Shown here: one piece after another, positions 5,322-12,189 of the stretch | How positions within the stretch are numbered: the first letter of the stretch is position 1 | Layout of the letters: every line of letters starts with the position of its first letter | Assembly: GCA_937895315.1 (NCBI GenBank) | Contig: CALAWM010000112.1 | Coordinates: forward strand, 1 to 12,189 | DNA length: 12,189 nucleotides | Reading direction: 5' to 3' | Origin: an uncultured Caryophanales bacterium | GTDB lineage: Bacteria > Bacillota_I > Bacilli_A > RFN20 > CAG-826 | Translations under genes and position numbers: made by a program | The notes under the pieces: generated by a model | Told to the model about the DNA's origin: nothing | Databases searched by the model: none | What the model saw: only the letters and a program-made list of their open reading frames with translations

Positions 5322-6404
5322 TTATTTAAGAAATGTATTAAAGCAAGCTTGAGTTAAGCGGTTGTCGACTTTCTTATCATTCGCCTCTAAATACGCCTTA
5401 TTCGCCCTCAGCACTTCAACAAAGCCATTATCAATGTCTTTTACGCACAAGGCGATGAGCGTGCTACTATCGTATCCACGGCTTGGATCTAATTTATCGG
5501 CAACATAAAGCACTTTCCCAAGTTGTGACATCTTCTTGTCCCCGGTTGCATGCACTTTAATGGCATCTAAAATAACCTTATCTTTAATCAAAAACTCATT
5601 CTCCGCCATGTAACTACCAATAAATTGGTGGTGGGACCATGAAGGAAGGTCGAGAAATTTTGGAAAATGTTCGTTCATAAGTCGTTCTGTCTTGTTTTTG
5701 GGCACTTCTTTACCAATATCATGGAGAAACCCGGCGATAAAGGCACTTAAGGCATCAACATCGTTGGCGATTGCGATTAAGCGACTCAATTTTGCAACCT
5801 CAAAACTATGGAAATAACGTTTATCACTTAATAATTTATTAATCCGGTATGCAAAGTATAGTTTATTTTGACCAATATATTCAAGAATTGAACTTGGAAT
5901 ATCAAGAGATTCAAAATGACGGACGGCACTACTAGAGACATTACGTAGCGAACCACTTATTTCTTGCATGTTAAAGCGGTTTTTTAAATAGTCACTCAAT
6001 GTACTACCTTTCCGCTTATAAACTAATATCGTTGCATTCTTGGCGATTTCATCAGGATTCATCCATTTATCAAACACTTCCGCTTGATCTTCCCCAAGTA
6101 ATAAGAAAAGCTCATCATCCGGGAATTTTTCTTTAAGTTTACTTATCGTTAAGTAGGTATAATTGGTTTTACCTTCATTTTTTTCTTCAACAAGCGATAT
6201 TTCAAAGCCTTCTTCACCATTTATTCCCATTTTAAGCATGTTTGCCCGATGTTTAAAGGGGGTATCAACTTTCTTCCACACTGTTGAGGGGGAAAGCAAA
6301 AAAAGCACCTTATCAGCGTTTATGGCCTTCTTGGCAGTTCTGGCAATCGTTAAATGCCCGTTATGTAACGGATCAAAACTACCAGGATAAATGATTATTT
6401 TCAT
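5322..6404 (-). CDS. nadD: Nicotinate-nucleotide adenylyltransferase fused to YqeK HD-domain Ap4A hydrolase
   Basis: Fusion of two enzymes. Residues 1 to about 185 are NadD, which adenylates nicotinate mononucleotide in NAD synthesis: GSFDPLHNGHL (8-18) is the nucleotidyltransferase motif, TYLTI (83-87) and SSSAVR (157-162) are the other family signatures. Residues about 186-360 are YqeK, an HD-domain hydrolase shown in other bacteria to cleave diadenosine tetraphosphate symmetrically; its metal ligands are H199, the HD pair H228-D229, H258/H259, H285 and D303 (VADKLDPSR). In Bacillus these are adjacent genes; fused forms occur in mycoplasmas. The ATG overlaps the yhbY stop as ATGA, so translation is coupled. 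It is the last gene of the operon, ended by the hairpin at 5271-5299; rsfS, which follows yqeK in Bacillus, is absent. Both active sites look intact. Confidence 0.95.
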   Translation of the reverse strand: MKIIIYPGSFDPLHNGHLTIARTAKKAINADKVLFLLSPSTVWKKVDTPFKHRANMLKMGINGEEGFEISLVEEKNEGKTNYTYLTISKLKEKFPDDELFLLLGEDQAEVFDKWMNPDEIAKNATILVYKRKGSTLSDYLKNRFNMQEISGSLRNVSSSAVRHFESLDIPSSILEYIGQNKLYFAYRINKLLSDKRYFHSFEVAKLSRLIAIANDVDALSAFIAGFLHDIGKEVPKNKTERLMNEHFPKFLDLPSWSHHQFIGSYMAENEFLIKDKVILDAIKVHATGDKKMSQLGKVLYVADKLDPSRGYDSSTLIALCVKDIDNGFVEVLRANKAYLEANDKKVDNRLTQACFNTFLK

Positions 6405-6694
6405 TTTGGTAATGCTATTTTTGGATCTTTTGTATTGCGACGGTACAAGACAAAGGTCCGTCCCTTCGTTTCAATAATATCGCTATTTGTTTGGGTGGCA
6501 ATAATCATCGCCATTTCTTTAGTTGTCTCTTCGACACTTTTTAGAAGGCTTACTTTAATTAATTCACGGGCGGTTAACGCTTTATCAAGTAAGGCGATAT
6601 GGGTTTCACCGATAACGTTTTTACCAAGTTGATAAAGGGCTTTTAATTGATTGGCTTTACTCTTCAAAAAGAGTTTTTGTTCTTTATTTAACAT
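6401..6694 (-). CDS. yhbY: YhbY/YqeI-type CRM-domain RNA-binding protein
   Basis: Small cytosolic RNA-binding protein of the YhbY/CRM family, associated with pre-ribosomal particles. The 97-residue protein is about the normal size. It has the family start LNKEQKLFLKSKANQLKALYQLGKNVI, where LGKN stands for the GxxG RNA-contact loop (usually GKGG or GKNG), then LLDKALTARELIKVSLL and the C-terminal GRTFVLYRR. It starts 2 bases after the yqeH stop, with no strong Shine-Dalgarno, so coupling is likely. It ends in TGA, the only non-TAA stop among the genes whose ends are visible, and overlaps the nadD start by 4 bases. Confidence 0.93.
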   Translation of the reverse strand: MLNKEQKLFLKSKANQLKALYQLGKNVIGETHIALLDKALTARELIKVSLLKSVEETTKEMAMIIATQTNSDIIETKGRTFVLYRRNTKDPKIALPK

Positions 6695-6696
6695 AT

Positions 6697-7770
6697 TTAA
6701 ATCTTACTTTCATTGTAACTGATGGCTACTCCCCGAGGAGCGAAAATACGGATTACACGACCGTTTCCTTTAAAGCTTACGAATCCAAGACCATTCCAAC
6801 TCACATCATATTTAATATCTTCATGGGTGGTGAATTCAAAGGCATCTAAATCGCTTGTTTTATCGACTAAATGGGAAATAGGGCTCGTCTTTTTGAGGGC
6901 AACAACATTATTAAAGGTGCTATCAGCCTTACTTGTTTGACTGCGGCTTAGTTTCACTCCTTCCGCAAAATAGAAAGTAAAGGATGTGAATGGACCACTC
7001 ACAAAGTCAAGACGGGCAATACCGCCAATTAAGATAGTTTGTTTTGGCATTAATTGGTAGGTACGGGCTTTAATTTCTTTGCGGGGTACTATTATTTTTA
7101 CAACTTCTTTCTCGGCTAAACCTAAAAGACTATTATTAATCGAGATTCCGGGAGTATTGGGATAAATACTTGTTGTAATAAAACGGCTTGTTTCGTTTTT
7201 ATAATTACGTAATAACGTTTTAATAAGACTTGATTTACCACTACTTACCGCCCCAATGAAATAAACGTCTTTTTTATGGTGATGTTTCCTAATTTCTTCC
7301 ATAACTTCAACGATATTATAGTTTTTAGTACTACTTGCTAAAATAATTTCTTTAACGTTTAATGCTTCTTTTTTAATTTTATTGGCGACATATTCTTTTA
7401 ACTTCTTCTCATTTGTCTTTTTCGGCAATAAGTCAAATTTGTTGGCCACCAAAATAATATCAAGACCAGCAAGGGCGTGATTAATTTCATGGTTAAAGGA
7501 TGATTCAAAATTAAAGACGTCGACCACATAGACGACTAAGGCCTTTTTCCGTTTAATATCATCAATTAAGCTCATAAAATCGAGCGTTACGATTGGTTCT
7601 GCTAATTTGTCGGCGCTATAATGATGCGTTTTAAAACAGCGTTGGCATAAAAAGACATCATCCCGTTCTAAATGAGTGCTTGGGACATAACCAACTTCTT
7701 TTTCATCTTCACTTTGGAGTACGACTCCGCAGCCATAACATTTTTTAACTCTCTTCAGTTCTTGAACCAT
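6697..7770 (-). CDS. yqeH: YqeH circularly permuted ribosome-assembly GTPase with a gap in the G domain
   Basis: GTPase for 30S subunit assembly. Order seen: zinc finger C11-x2-C14 ... C42-x2-C45; then the permuted G domain with G4 NKFD (110-113), G5 ASS (145-147), P-loop GAVSSGKS (173-180) and a TPGI remnant of G3 (206-209); then the C-terminal domain beginning PRKEIKARTYQL. In family members about 19 residues lie between the TTSxxP segment and DTPGI, carrying the switch I PGTT and the G3 Asp. Here TTSIYPN runs straight into TPGI, so both are missing, in frame. Total length is 357 against about 366 in B. subtilis. The ATG is preceded by AAAGGAG at about 10 bases and overlaps yqeG by 26 bases. 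Family is certain; GTP hydrolysis is doubtful as written. Confidence 0.93.
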   Translation of the reverse strand: MVQELKRVKKCYGCGVVLQSEDEKEVGYVPSTHLERDDVFLCQRCFKTHHYSADKLAEPIVTLDFMSLIDDIKRKKALVVYVVDVFNFESSFNHEINHALAGLDIILVANKFDLLPKKTNEKKLKEYVANKIKKEALNVKEIILASSTKNYNIVEVMEEIRKHHHKKDVYFIGAVSSGKSSLIKTLLRNYKNETSRFITTSIYPNTPGISINNSLLGLAEKEVVKIIVPRKEIKARTYQLMPKQTILIGGIARLDFVSGPFTSFTFYFAEGVKLSRSQTSKADSTFNNVVALKKTSPISHLVDKTSDLDAFEFTTHEDIKYDVSWNGLGFVSFKGNGRVIRIFAPRGVAISYNESKI

Positions 7771-8296
7771 AAGTATGCCACTCCTTTAATTTATTTTTCC
7801 TATGTAATCTACGACGTAACGGCCGATCAATGATCCGATTGAAGCGTGTTGTCCATTGATCTTCAGAAACAAGTTTATCGGTCAATAATATTTTAACACC
7901 TAAACGGTTTGCAAAGTAGACATCTGTTAATATTTGATCACCAACCATCATTACACCCTTCAAATCAATTTCTTCGTTTTTAAGGAACTTTTTTGTTCGG
8001 CTTCTAAGTGGTTTACGGGCACCGGCAATATACTTTAGATTCGCGCTTTCAGCATATTCGCGAACCCTTTTTCCGCGATTGTTAGAGACAAGATATACTT
8101 TAAGCCCTAAATCAATTAATTTCTTTAAGTATTCTTTTGTTCTATCGCTCGCCGTTAATTCTTTATATGAAGCAAGCGTATTATCTAAATCAAGTAATAC
8201 CGTTTCAACCCCAATTGCTTTAAAAAAGATAGGGTCAACTTCATATATATTCTTAGCGTAATAAGTAGGGACAAATTTCTTCACTCTTTTTCTCAT
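7745..8296 (-). CDS. yqeG: YqeG family HAD-type phosphatase
   Basis: HAD-superfamily subclass IIIA phosphatase of the YqeG family; the physiological substrate is not established. The catalytic DLDNTL motif (two Asp) is near residue 36, followed by VSNN (motif II), a Lys-containing ARKP segment (motif III) and VGDQILTDVYFANRLG (motif IV), then the family tail TRFNRIIDR. I choose ATG 8296 (183 residues, MRKRVKKFVP), since homologues begin about here and a GGA lies 5 bases upstream. An in-frame ATG at 8320 and TTG at 8332 would add 8 or 12 residues that do not look conserved, and the likely transcription start is near 8329. First gene of the operon with yqeH, yhbY and nadD, the Bacillus order minus aroE. 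Confidence 0.92.
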   Translation of the reverse strand: MRKRVKKFVPTYYAKNIYEVDPIFFKAIGVETVLLDLDNTLASYKELTASDRTKEYLKKLIDLGLKVYLVSNNRGKRVREYAESANLKYIAGARKPLRSRTKKFLKNEEIDLKGVMMVGDQILTDVYFANRLGVKILLTDKLVSEDQWTTRFNRIIDRPLRRRLHRKNKLKEWHTYGSRTEES

Positions 8297-8335
8297 TTCT
8301 ATCCGTATTAATTTTACCATGAAAAGTGCCAATTT

Positions 8336-8341
8336 ATTATA
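8336..8341 (-). promoter_or_regulatory. -10 box of the yqeG operon
   Basis: TATAAT on the - strand at 8341-8336. Transcription would start near 8329, 30-35 bases before ATG 8296. No clear -35 is seen. It is divergent from, and interleaved with, the promoter of the small membrane protein gene. Confidence 0.5.
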
Positions 8342-8351
8342 AATACATATT

Positions 8352-8362
8352 TATGATAAAAT
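8352..8362 (+). promoter_or_regulatory. Probable -10 region of the small membrane protein gene
   Basis: Overlapping candidates TATGAT (8352-8357) and TAAAAT (8357-8362) lie 11 and 6 bases before the ATG at 8369. There is no Shine-Dalgarno in this space, so the message would be leaderless or nearly so. No convincing -35. Confidence 0.4.
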
Positions 8363-8368
8363 TACGAT

Positions 8369-8650
8369 ATGGAACTAAACAAAAAACAAGAATATCTTTT
8401 AGTTGGAGGCATGACTTTAGGTTTAATCGCTGGCTTTTTAATGCCGCTTATTGGCTTAATTATTCTGGGAAGTATGGGAAGTTACGCATTTAAATCTACT
8501 AATAATCTACCAAAAGAGCAAAAAACCATGATGATCATGGCTTTTGTGGTCATTGTCTTATATTATCTTTTAACAATAATTTTTAACGTGATGAACCCTC
8601 CCGTTGTCGAGGATCCATCAACTGTTAGTCAACTATTAATCTTCATCTAA
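8369..8650 (+). CDS. Small membrane protein of unknown function, two predicted TM helices
   Basis: I do not recognise a family. The 93-residue product starts with a short charged segment MELNKKQEY, then a long hydrophobic Gly-rich helix (about 10-40, rich in G, L, I and M), a polar loop FKSTNNLPKEQK, a second hydrophobic helix (about 53-73) and a short Pro- and acid-containing tail. This suggests two membrane helices with a small loop between them. It is the only + strand gene right of dif, so it opposes the likely direction of replication. No Shine-Dalgarno precedes the ATG. Its last 15 bases overlap the end of parC on the other strand. AT-rich codon use like its neighbours and a plausible promoter support it as real. 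Confidence 0.6.
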   Translation: MELNKKQEYLLVGGMTLGLIAGFLMPLIGLIILGSMGSYAFKSTNNLPKEQKTMMIMAFVVIVLYYLLTIIFNVMNPPVVEDPSTVSQLLIFI

Positions 8651-11218
8651 TAAGTCGAAAATCGACATTTGTTCATAGTTATCGTCAGGTTGTTCTACTT
8701 TGACGGTTTCCGCTTTGACAATTGGGGCAAACGCTTTAGTGTTTTCATCAATTAAAGGAATTTCTTCGCTAAAGACCCCATTTATCATTTCTTCTTCGGC
8801 AAGTTCGTTAATATTTCGCTTGGCGTATTTGTCAATTGGCGTCGGGGCTAAATCGACTATTGATAATGGTAAGATAACATTTTGATTTGTTAAAGCGTGT
8901 AATTTAAGGTTTTGCGCGTTCTTTTGATATTTAAAGACACTAATGACGGTGTGCGGGTCACTTTTGAATATTTTCATAACATGTTGGAGCCGTCCTAGGC
9001 GATTTGTGGTGGCAAAGTAACTATGATCTAAAAGCCGTAAATGGCCTTCCATTGTCACAACCCCGGTCCTTGTTCTTGTTTCGGGGTCAACACTGATCAC
9101 ACCGACAATTTTATCGGTTTTATGCTTATTAATTGCTTTAACGCCACTCGCTTTAAGACCTATGACACTAACTTCATTTTCATTATAAAATGAGGCAGCA
9201 CCGTTCTTGGTAATGACTAATAAGTCACTATTCCCGGTTGTTAATGTGACATCGGCCAGTTGATCGCCACTTGAAAGCCGCATTGCTTGTAATGGTCTTG
9301 TGTAACGTTGCGCGACAAAGTCTTTGACGACACTTCGTTTAATCATCCCATTACTAGTCACCATCGCAAAATATAAATCTTCGCGGAAGTTTTTGACATT
9401 AAAGGCACGGATGATTTTTTCTTCAGGATTCATTTGCACCAAATAGTTGATGTGTTTTCCTTCATCCTTCCATCGTCCTTCATTTATTTCATAAACTGGG
9501 ATATATAAGTAATTCCCAAAATTAGTAAAAGCAATTAAGAAATCTTTTGTATTTAAAAGACTGCTCGTGACGAGTAAATCACTACTTTTGACCCCCGGCA
9601 AGGCATTGTCGCCGCTACTTTTATATGATTTTAAACTACTCCGTTTAATATAACCATCACGAGTTAAGGCGACCATTACATCTTCATCGGCGATTAAATC
9701 TCGTTTATCAATTTGAATGACTTCACCTTTTTCTTGAATCTTGGTCCGACGATCATCACCAAACTTTAATGCAATCCGTTTTAAGTCTTTTATTATGACG
9801 TTATGGAGTGATTTTTCGTTTTCCAGAATGTCTTTTAATTCACTAATATTTTGGGTGATTGTTTCTTTTTCATTAATTAATACGCTAATATCGGTATTAC
9901 TTAATTTATAAAGTTGGAGCATAACGATCGCTTCGGCTTGTTCTTCACTAAAACCATAAGCTTCAATAATATTTGCTTTAGCATTAGCCTTATCGGTACT
10001 TTTCCGAATTAAAGCAATAATTTCAGTGACGACACTGATGGCTTTAATAAGGCCTTCAATAATATGGAGTCTTTTTTCAAGTTTTGCTAATTCAAAAACA
10101 CTCCGTCTTCTAATTACTTCAACTTGGTGTTCAATATATGTTTCAACTAATTCAAGAATATTTAAGGTTTTTGGCCGATTATCAGCAATCGCCACGACGT
10201 TCGCGTTATAACCAGTCCGTAATTGTGTACGATTGAATAAATACTCTAAAATAATTTCGGCATTGGCTTCTTTTTTTAGTTCGACGACAATTCGTAAGCC
10301 ACTGCGATCACTTTCATCACGAACTTCGATAATGCCATCGACATTATGATTTTGTTCAATTAAACCAATTTCCCGTAAAATAACACTTTTATTTGCTTGA
10401 TAAGGGATTTCGGTAATGACAATATTTTGACCGTTTTTATCTTTTTCAATCGTTGCCTTGGCTTCGACTTCAACCCGACCTCGTCCGGTCTCATATATTG
10501 CATCAAGCCCTTCACTTTTATAAATAACCCCGCCGGTTGGGAAGTCAGGACCTAAAATAAACTTACGGATATCGCTAATTTTAGTGTTTTTATGAGTCAA
10601 TGTATAAATAATGGCATCAACAACTTCGTGTAAGTTGTGTGGGGGAATTTCGGTAGCAACGGCAACGGCAATCCCTTGACTACCATTTACTAATAAGTTT
10701 GGAAAACGTGATGGTAAAACAATTGGTTCAAAGCTTGTATCATCAAATGTTAAATTTTCATCAACTGTTTCTTTTTCAATATCTAACGTTAATTCACTGG
10801 CTAATTCATTAAGCCGTGCTTCGGTATATCGATAAGCCGCCGGACTATCACCATCAATACTCCCGTTATTACCTTGGAAATCAATAAGCGGATAACGTAG
10901 GTTCCAATCTTGGGACATCCGGGCAAGGGCTTCATAAATACTAGAATCACCATGGGGGTGATATTTACCCATAACCATCCCGACAGTGTGGGCACACTTC
11001 TTCATTGGTTTATTAAAAGTCGTTCCTTCATCATGCATTGCATAAATAATGCGCCGTTGGACTGGTTTTAAGCCATCACGAGCATCAGGAATCGCCCGAT
11101 TTTGAATAACATATTTTGCATATACGCCAAAACGTTCCCCCATTACCTCATCCATCGGTAATTCAAGGATTGTTTCTTTTGTTTCTATAACTTCATTCTT
11201 TTTTTGCTTCTTCGCCAT
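8636..11218 (-). CDS. parC: DNA topoisomerase IV subunit A
   Basis: DNA-breaking subunit of topoisomerase IV, which decatenates daughter chromosomes together with ParE. The 860-residue protein has the winged-helix core with catalytic Y131 in AAYRYTEAR, the DARDGLKPVQRR and HPHGDSSIYEA segments, and a coiled-coil region around 370-460. The C-terminal beta-pinwheel shows degenerate repeats (GYIKRSSLKSY, GMIKRSVVKDF, GHLRLLDHSY). There is no GyrA box, supporting ParC over GyrA. The quinolone-determining positions are wild type (S92 and E96, equivalent to S. aureus GrlA S80 and E84). The last residues include QMSIF (850-854), resembling a sliding-clamp binding motif. The ATG is 1 base after the parE stop with an ideal GAGGTG site. 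The 3' end overlaps the small membrane protein gene; I see no terminator between them. Confidence 0.95.
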   Translation of the reverse strand: MAKKQKKNEVIETKETILELPMDEVMGERFGVYAKYVIQNRAIPDARDGLKPVQRRIIYAMHDEGTTFNKPMKKCAHTVGMVMGKYHPHGDSSIYEALARMSQDWNLRYPLIDFQGNNGSIDGDSPAAYRYTEARLNELASELTLDIEKETVDENLTFDDTSFEPIVLPSRFPNLLVNGSQGIAVAVATEIPPHNLHEVVDAIIYTLTHKNTKISDIRKFILGPDFPTGGVIYKSEGLDAIYETGRGRVEVEAKATIEKDKNGQNIVITEIPYQANKSVILREIGLIEQNHNVDGIIEVRDESDRSGLRIVVELKKEANAEIILEYLFNRTQLRTGYNANVVAIADNRPKTLNILELVETYIEHQVEVIRRRSVFELAKLEKRLHIIEGLIKAISVVTEIIALIRKSTDKANAKANIIEAYGFSEEQAEAIVMLQLYKLSNTDISVLINEKETITQNISELKDILENEKSLHNVIIKDLKRIALKFGDDRRTKIQEKGEVIQIDKRDLIADEDVMVALTRDGYIKRSSLKSYKSSGDNALPGVKSSDLLVTSSLLNTKDFLIAFTNFGNYLYIPVYEINEGRWKDEGKHINYLVQMNPEEKIIRAFNVKNFREDLYFAMVTSNGMIKRSVVKDFVAQRYTRPLQAMRLSSGDQLADVTLTTGNSDLLVITKNGAASFYNENEVSVIGLKASGVKAINKHKTDKIVGVISVDPETRTRTGVVTMEGHLRLLDHSYFATTNRLGRLQHVMKIFKSDPHTVISVFKYQKNAQNLKLHALTNQNVILPLSIVDLAPTPIDKYAKRNINELAEEEMINGVFSEEIPLIDENTKAFAPIVKAETVKVEQPDDNYEQMSIFDLLDED

Positions 11219-11219
11219 A

Positions 11220-12188
11220 TTATTTCACCTCATCAAGGAATGTATCATAAGCGTTGAAATCAACGTTTTCTTCAATCCACTTCCGTCTGACACTTGCATC
11301 TTTACCCATTAAGACTCGGACCCGCATTTCGACGAGTAAAGGATCGTTGACACTAATGCGAATCAGTGTTCTTGATTCCGGATTTAGGGTTGTTTCCCAT
11401 AGTTGATCACTATTCATTTCCCCAAGCCCTTTGTAACGGGTAATTTTATATCCTGGACCGATTTTTTCTTTAGCAGCTTCTAAACTTTGATCGTCATATG
11501 CATATTCAAAGACGAGTTTTTTATTAACTTGTTTGCTAACCCGGTAAAGGGGTGGAACAGCCATATAAATCATTCCTTCTTTAAGTAATGGTTTCATATA
11601 ATGATAGAAAAATGTTAATAATAACGTTTGAATATGGGCACCATCAGTATCCGCGTCGGTCATAATAATGATTTTTCCGTAACGGCAATCATCAAGATCA
11701 AAGTTTTGGCCAAAGCCGGCGCCAATAGTGTTGATTAAAGTCGCAAATTCTTCGTTTTTAAGCATTTTATCAACCGTATTTGTATCGGTGTTAAGGGGTT
11801 TACCCCGTAATGGTAATACCGCTTGGTGAATGCGGTCCCGCCCACTTTTGGCAGTACCACCAGCACTATCACCTTCAACGATGAAAAGTTCATTTTTCTT
11901 ATAGTCTTTACTTTGGGCAGGTGTTAATTTTCCGCTTAATACGATATCATTTTTAACTTTCTTCGTCTTCCGTAAATTTTCTTTGGCTTTCCGGGCAGCG
12001 ATTCTTGCATTTTGGGCATCGACACATTTTTTAACAAGACTAACGGCAAATTCGTGATTTTCCGCTAAATAGTAAGTTAATTTAGTATAAATAAAGTTAT
12101 TCATCGCACTATTTGCGTCATTCGTGCCAAGTTTCCCTTTAGTTTGACTTTCAAATTGTAAAATACTTTCGGGAATCCGCAGACTAAT
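11220..12188 (-). CDS. parE: DNA topoisomerase IV subunit B, C-terminal part (5' end outside window)
   Basis: ATPase subunit of topoisomerase IV; only the last 323 codons or so are present, since the frame stays open to the window edge. The ATG at 12104 is internal: upstream codons encode ISLRIPES and then QTKGKLG, a conserved GyrB/ParE transducer segment with its switch Lys. The TOPRIM domain follows, with EGDSAGG holding the catalytic Glu and MTDADTDGAHI the DxD metal site. PLRGKPLNT and YKGLGEMNSDQLWETT, conserved in the family, come next. It lacks the long GyrB insert. Pairing with parC one base downstream identifies it as ParE rather than GyrB. The ATPase domain cannot be judged. Confidence 0.93.
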   Translation of the reverse strand: MSLRIPESILQFESQTKGKLGTNDANSAMNNFIYTKLTYYLAENHEFAVSLVKKCVDAQNARIAARKAKENLRKTKKVKNDIVLSGKLTPAQSKDYKKNELFIVEGDSAGGTAKSGRDRIHQAVLPLRGKPLNTDTNTVDKMLKNEEFATLINTIGAGFGQNFDLDDCRYGKIIIMTDADTDGAHIQTLLLTFFYHYMKPLLKEGMIYMAVPPLYRVSKQVNKKLVFEYAYDDQSLEAAKEKIGPGYKITRYKGLGEMNSDQLWETTLNPESRTLIRISVNDPLLVEMRVRVLMGKDASVRRKWIEENVDFNAYDTFLDEVK

Positions 12189-12189
12189 A

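Noticed and set aside
6401..6403. Mycoplasma code (TGA = Trp)
   Set aside because: No in-frame TGA occurs in any complete gene and Trp is TGG throughout; the only TGA is at a natural stop position.
10801..10995. 64-residue - strand reading frame and other frames antisense or alternative to parC, yqeH, dinB and nadD
   Set aside because: All lie inside strongly conserved genes in another frame and show no independent start signals or family features.

Overview
The window is a gene-dense, AT-rich chromosomal segment from a low-GC Gram-positive bacterium, somewhere around Bacilli, Erysipelotrichia or Acholeplasma/Izemoplasma-like Mollicutes. The evidence is the conserved Bacillus-type gene blocks xseA-xseB, xerD-deoB and yqeG-yqeH-yhbY-nadD-yqeK, a NadD-YqeK fusion of the kind known in mycoplasmas, strong Shine-Dalgarno sites and near-exclusive TAA stops. 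No gene has an in-frame TGA and Trp is TGG, so the standard bacterial code applies. I cannot name a species.

Layout. On the left (2-5013) every gene is on the + strand: the end of exonuclease VII large subunit (xseA) and xseB; DNA polymerase IV (dinB) followed by a XerD-like recombinase; phosphopentomutase (deoB); and a lone MazF/PemK-type toxin. On the right (5322-12188) nearly every gene is on the - strand: a yqeG-yqeH-yhbY-nadD/yqeK operon for ribosome assembly and NAD synthesis, then topoisomerase IV (parE, 5' end off the window, and parC). One small two-helix membrane protein gene at 8369-8650 points the other way. Gene direction therefore converges on a 308-bp intergenic region at 5014-5321.

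The main result is in that convergent gap. Positions 5141-5168 match the Bacillus subtilis dif sequence (recalled from memory) at 23 of 28 bases, reverse orientation, with a near-perfect XerD arm. This marks the likely replication terminus and explains the converging gene direction. Two perfect DnaA boxes (TGTGGATAA) and one near-match surround dif, along with terminators for both flanking operons and copies of a 13-bp repeat (TTAGTAGTTTTTT). A second, degenerate dif-like site with an intact XerD arm lies at 1030-1057, before dinB, about 60 bp from another copy of the same 13-mer.

Two genes have apparent clean in-frame internal losses of key catalytic sequence: the XerD-like recombinase lacks about 32 residues including the catalytic His, and YqeH lacks about 19 residues including switch I and the Asp of G3. 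Either these are real inactivated or altered proteins or the assembly has collapsed there. Functionally the segment groups chromosome-end biology (dif, a Xer protein, topoisomerase IV), DNA repair (ExoVII, Pol IV), nucleotide and cofactor metabolism (DeoB, NadD) and ribosome biogenesis (YqeH, YhbY).
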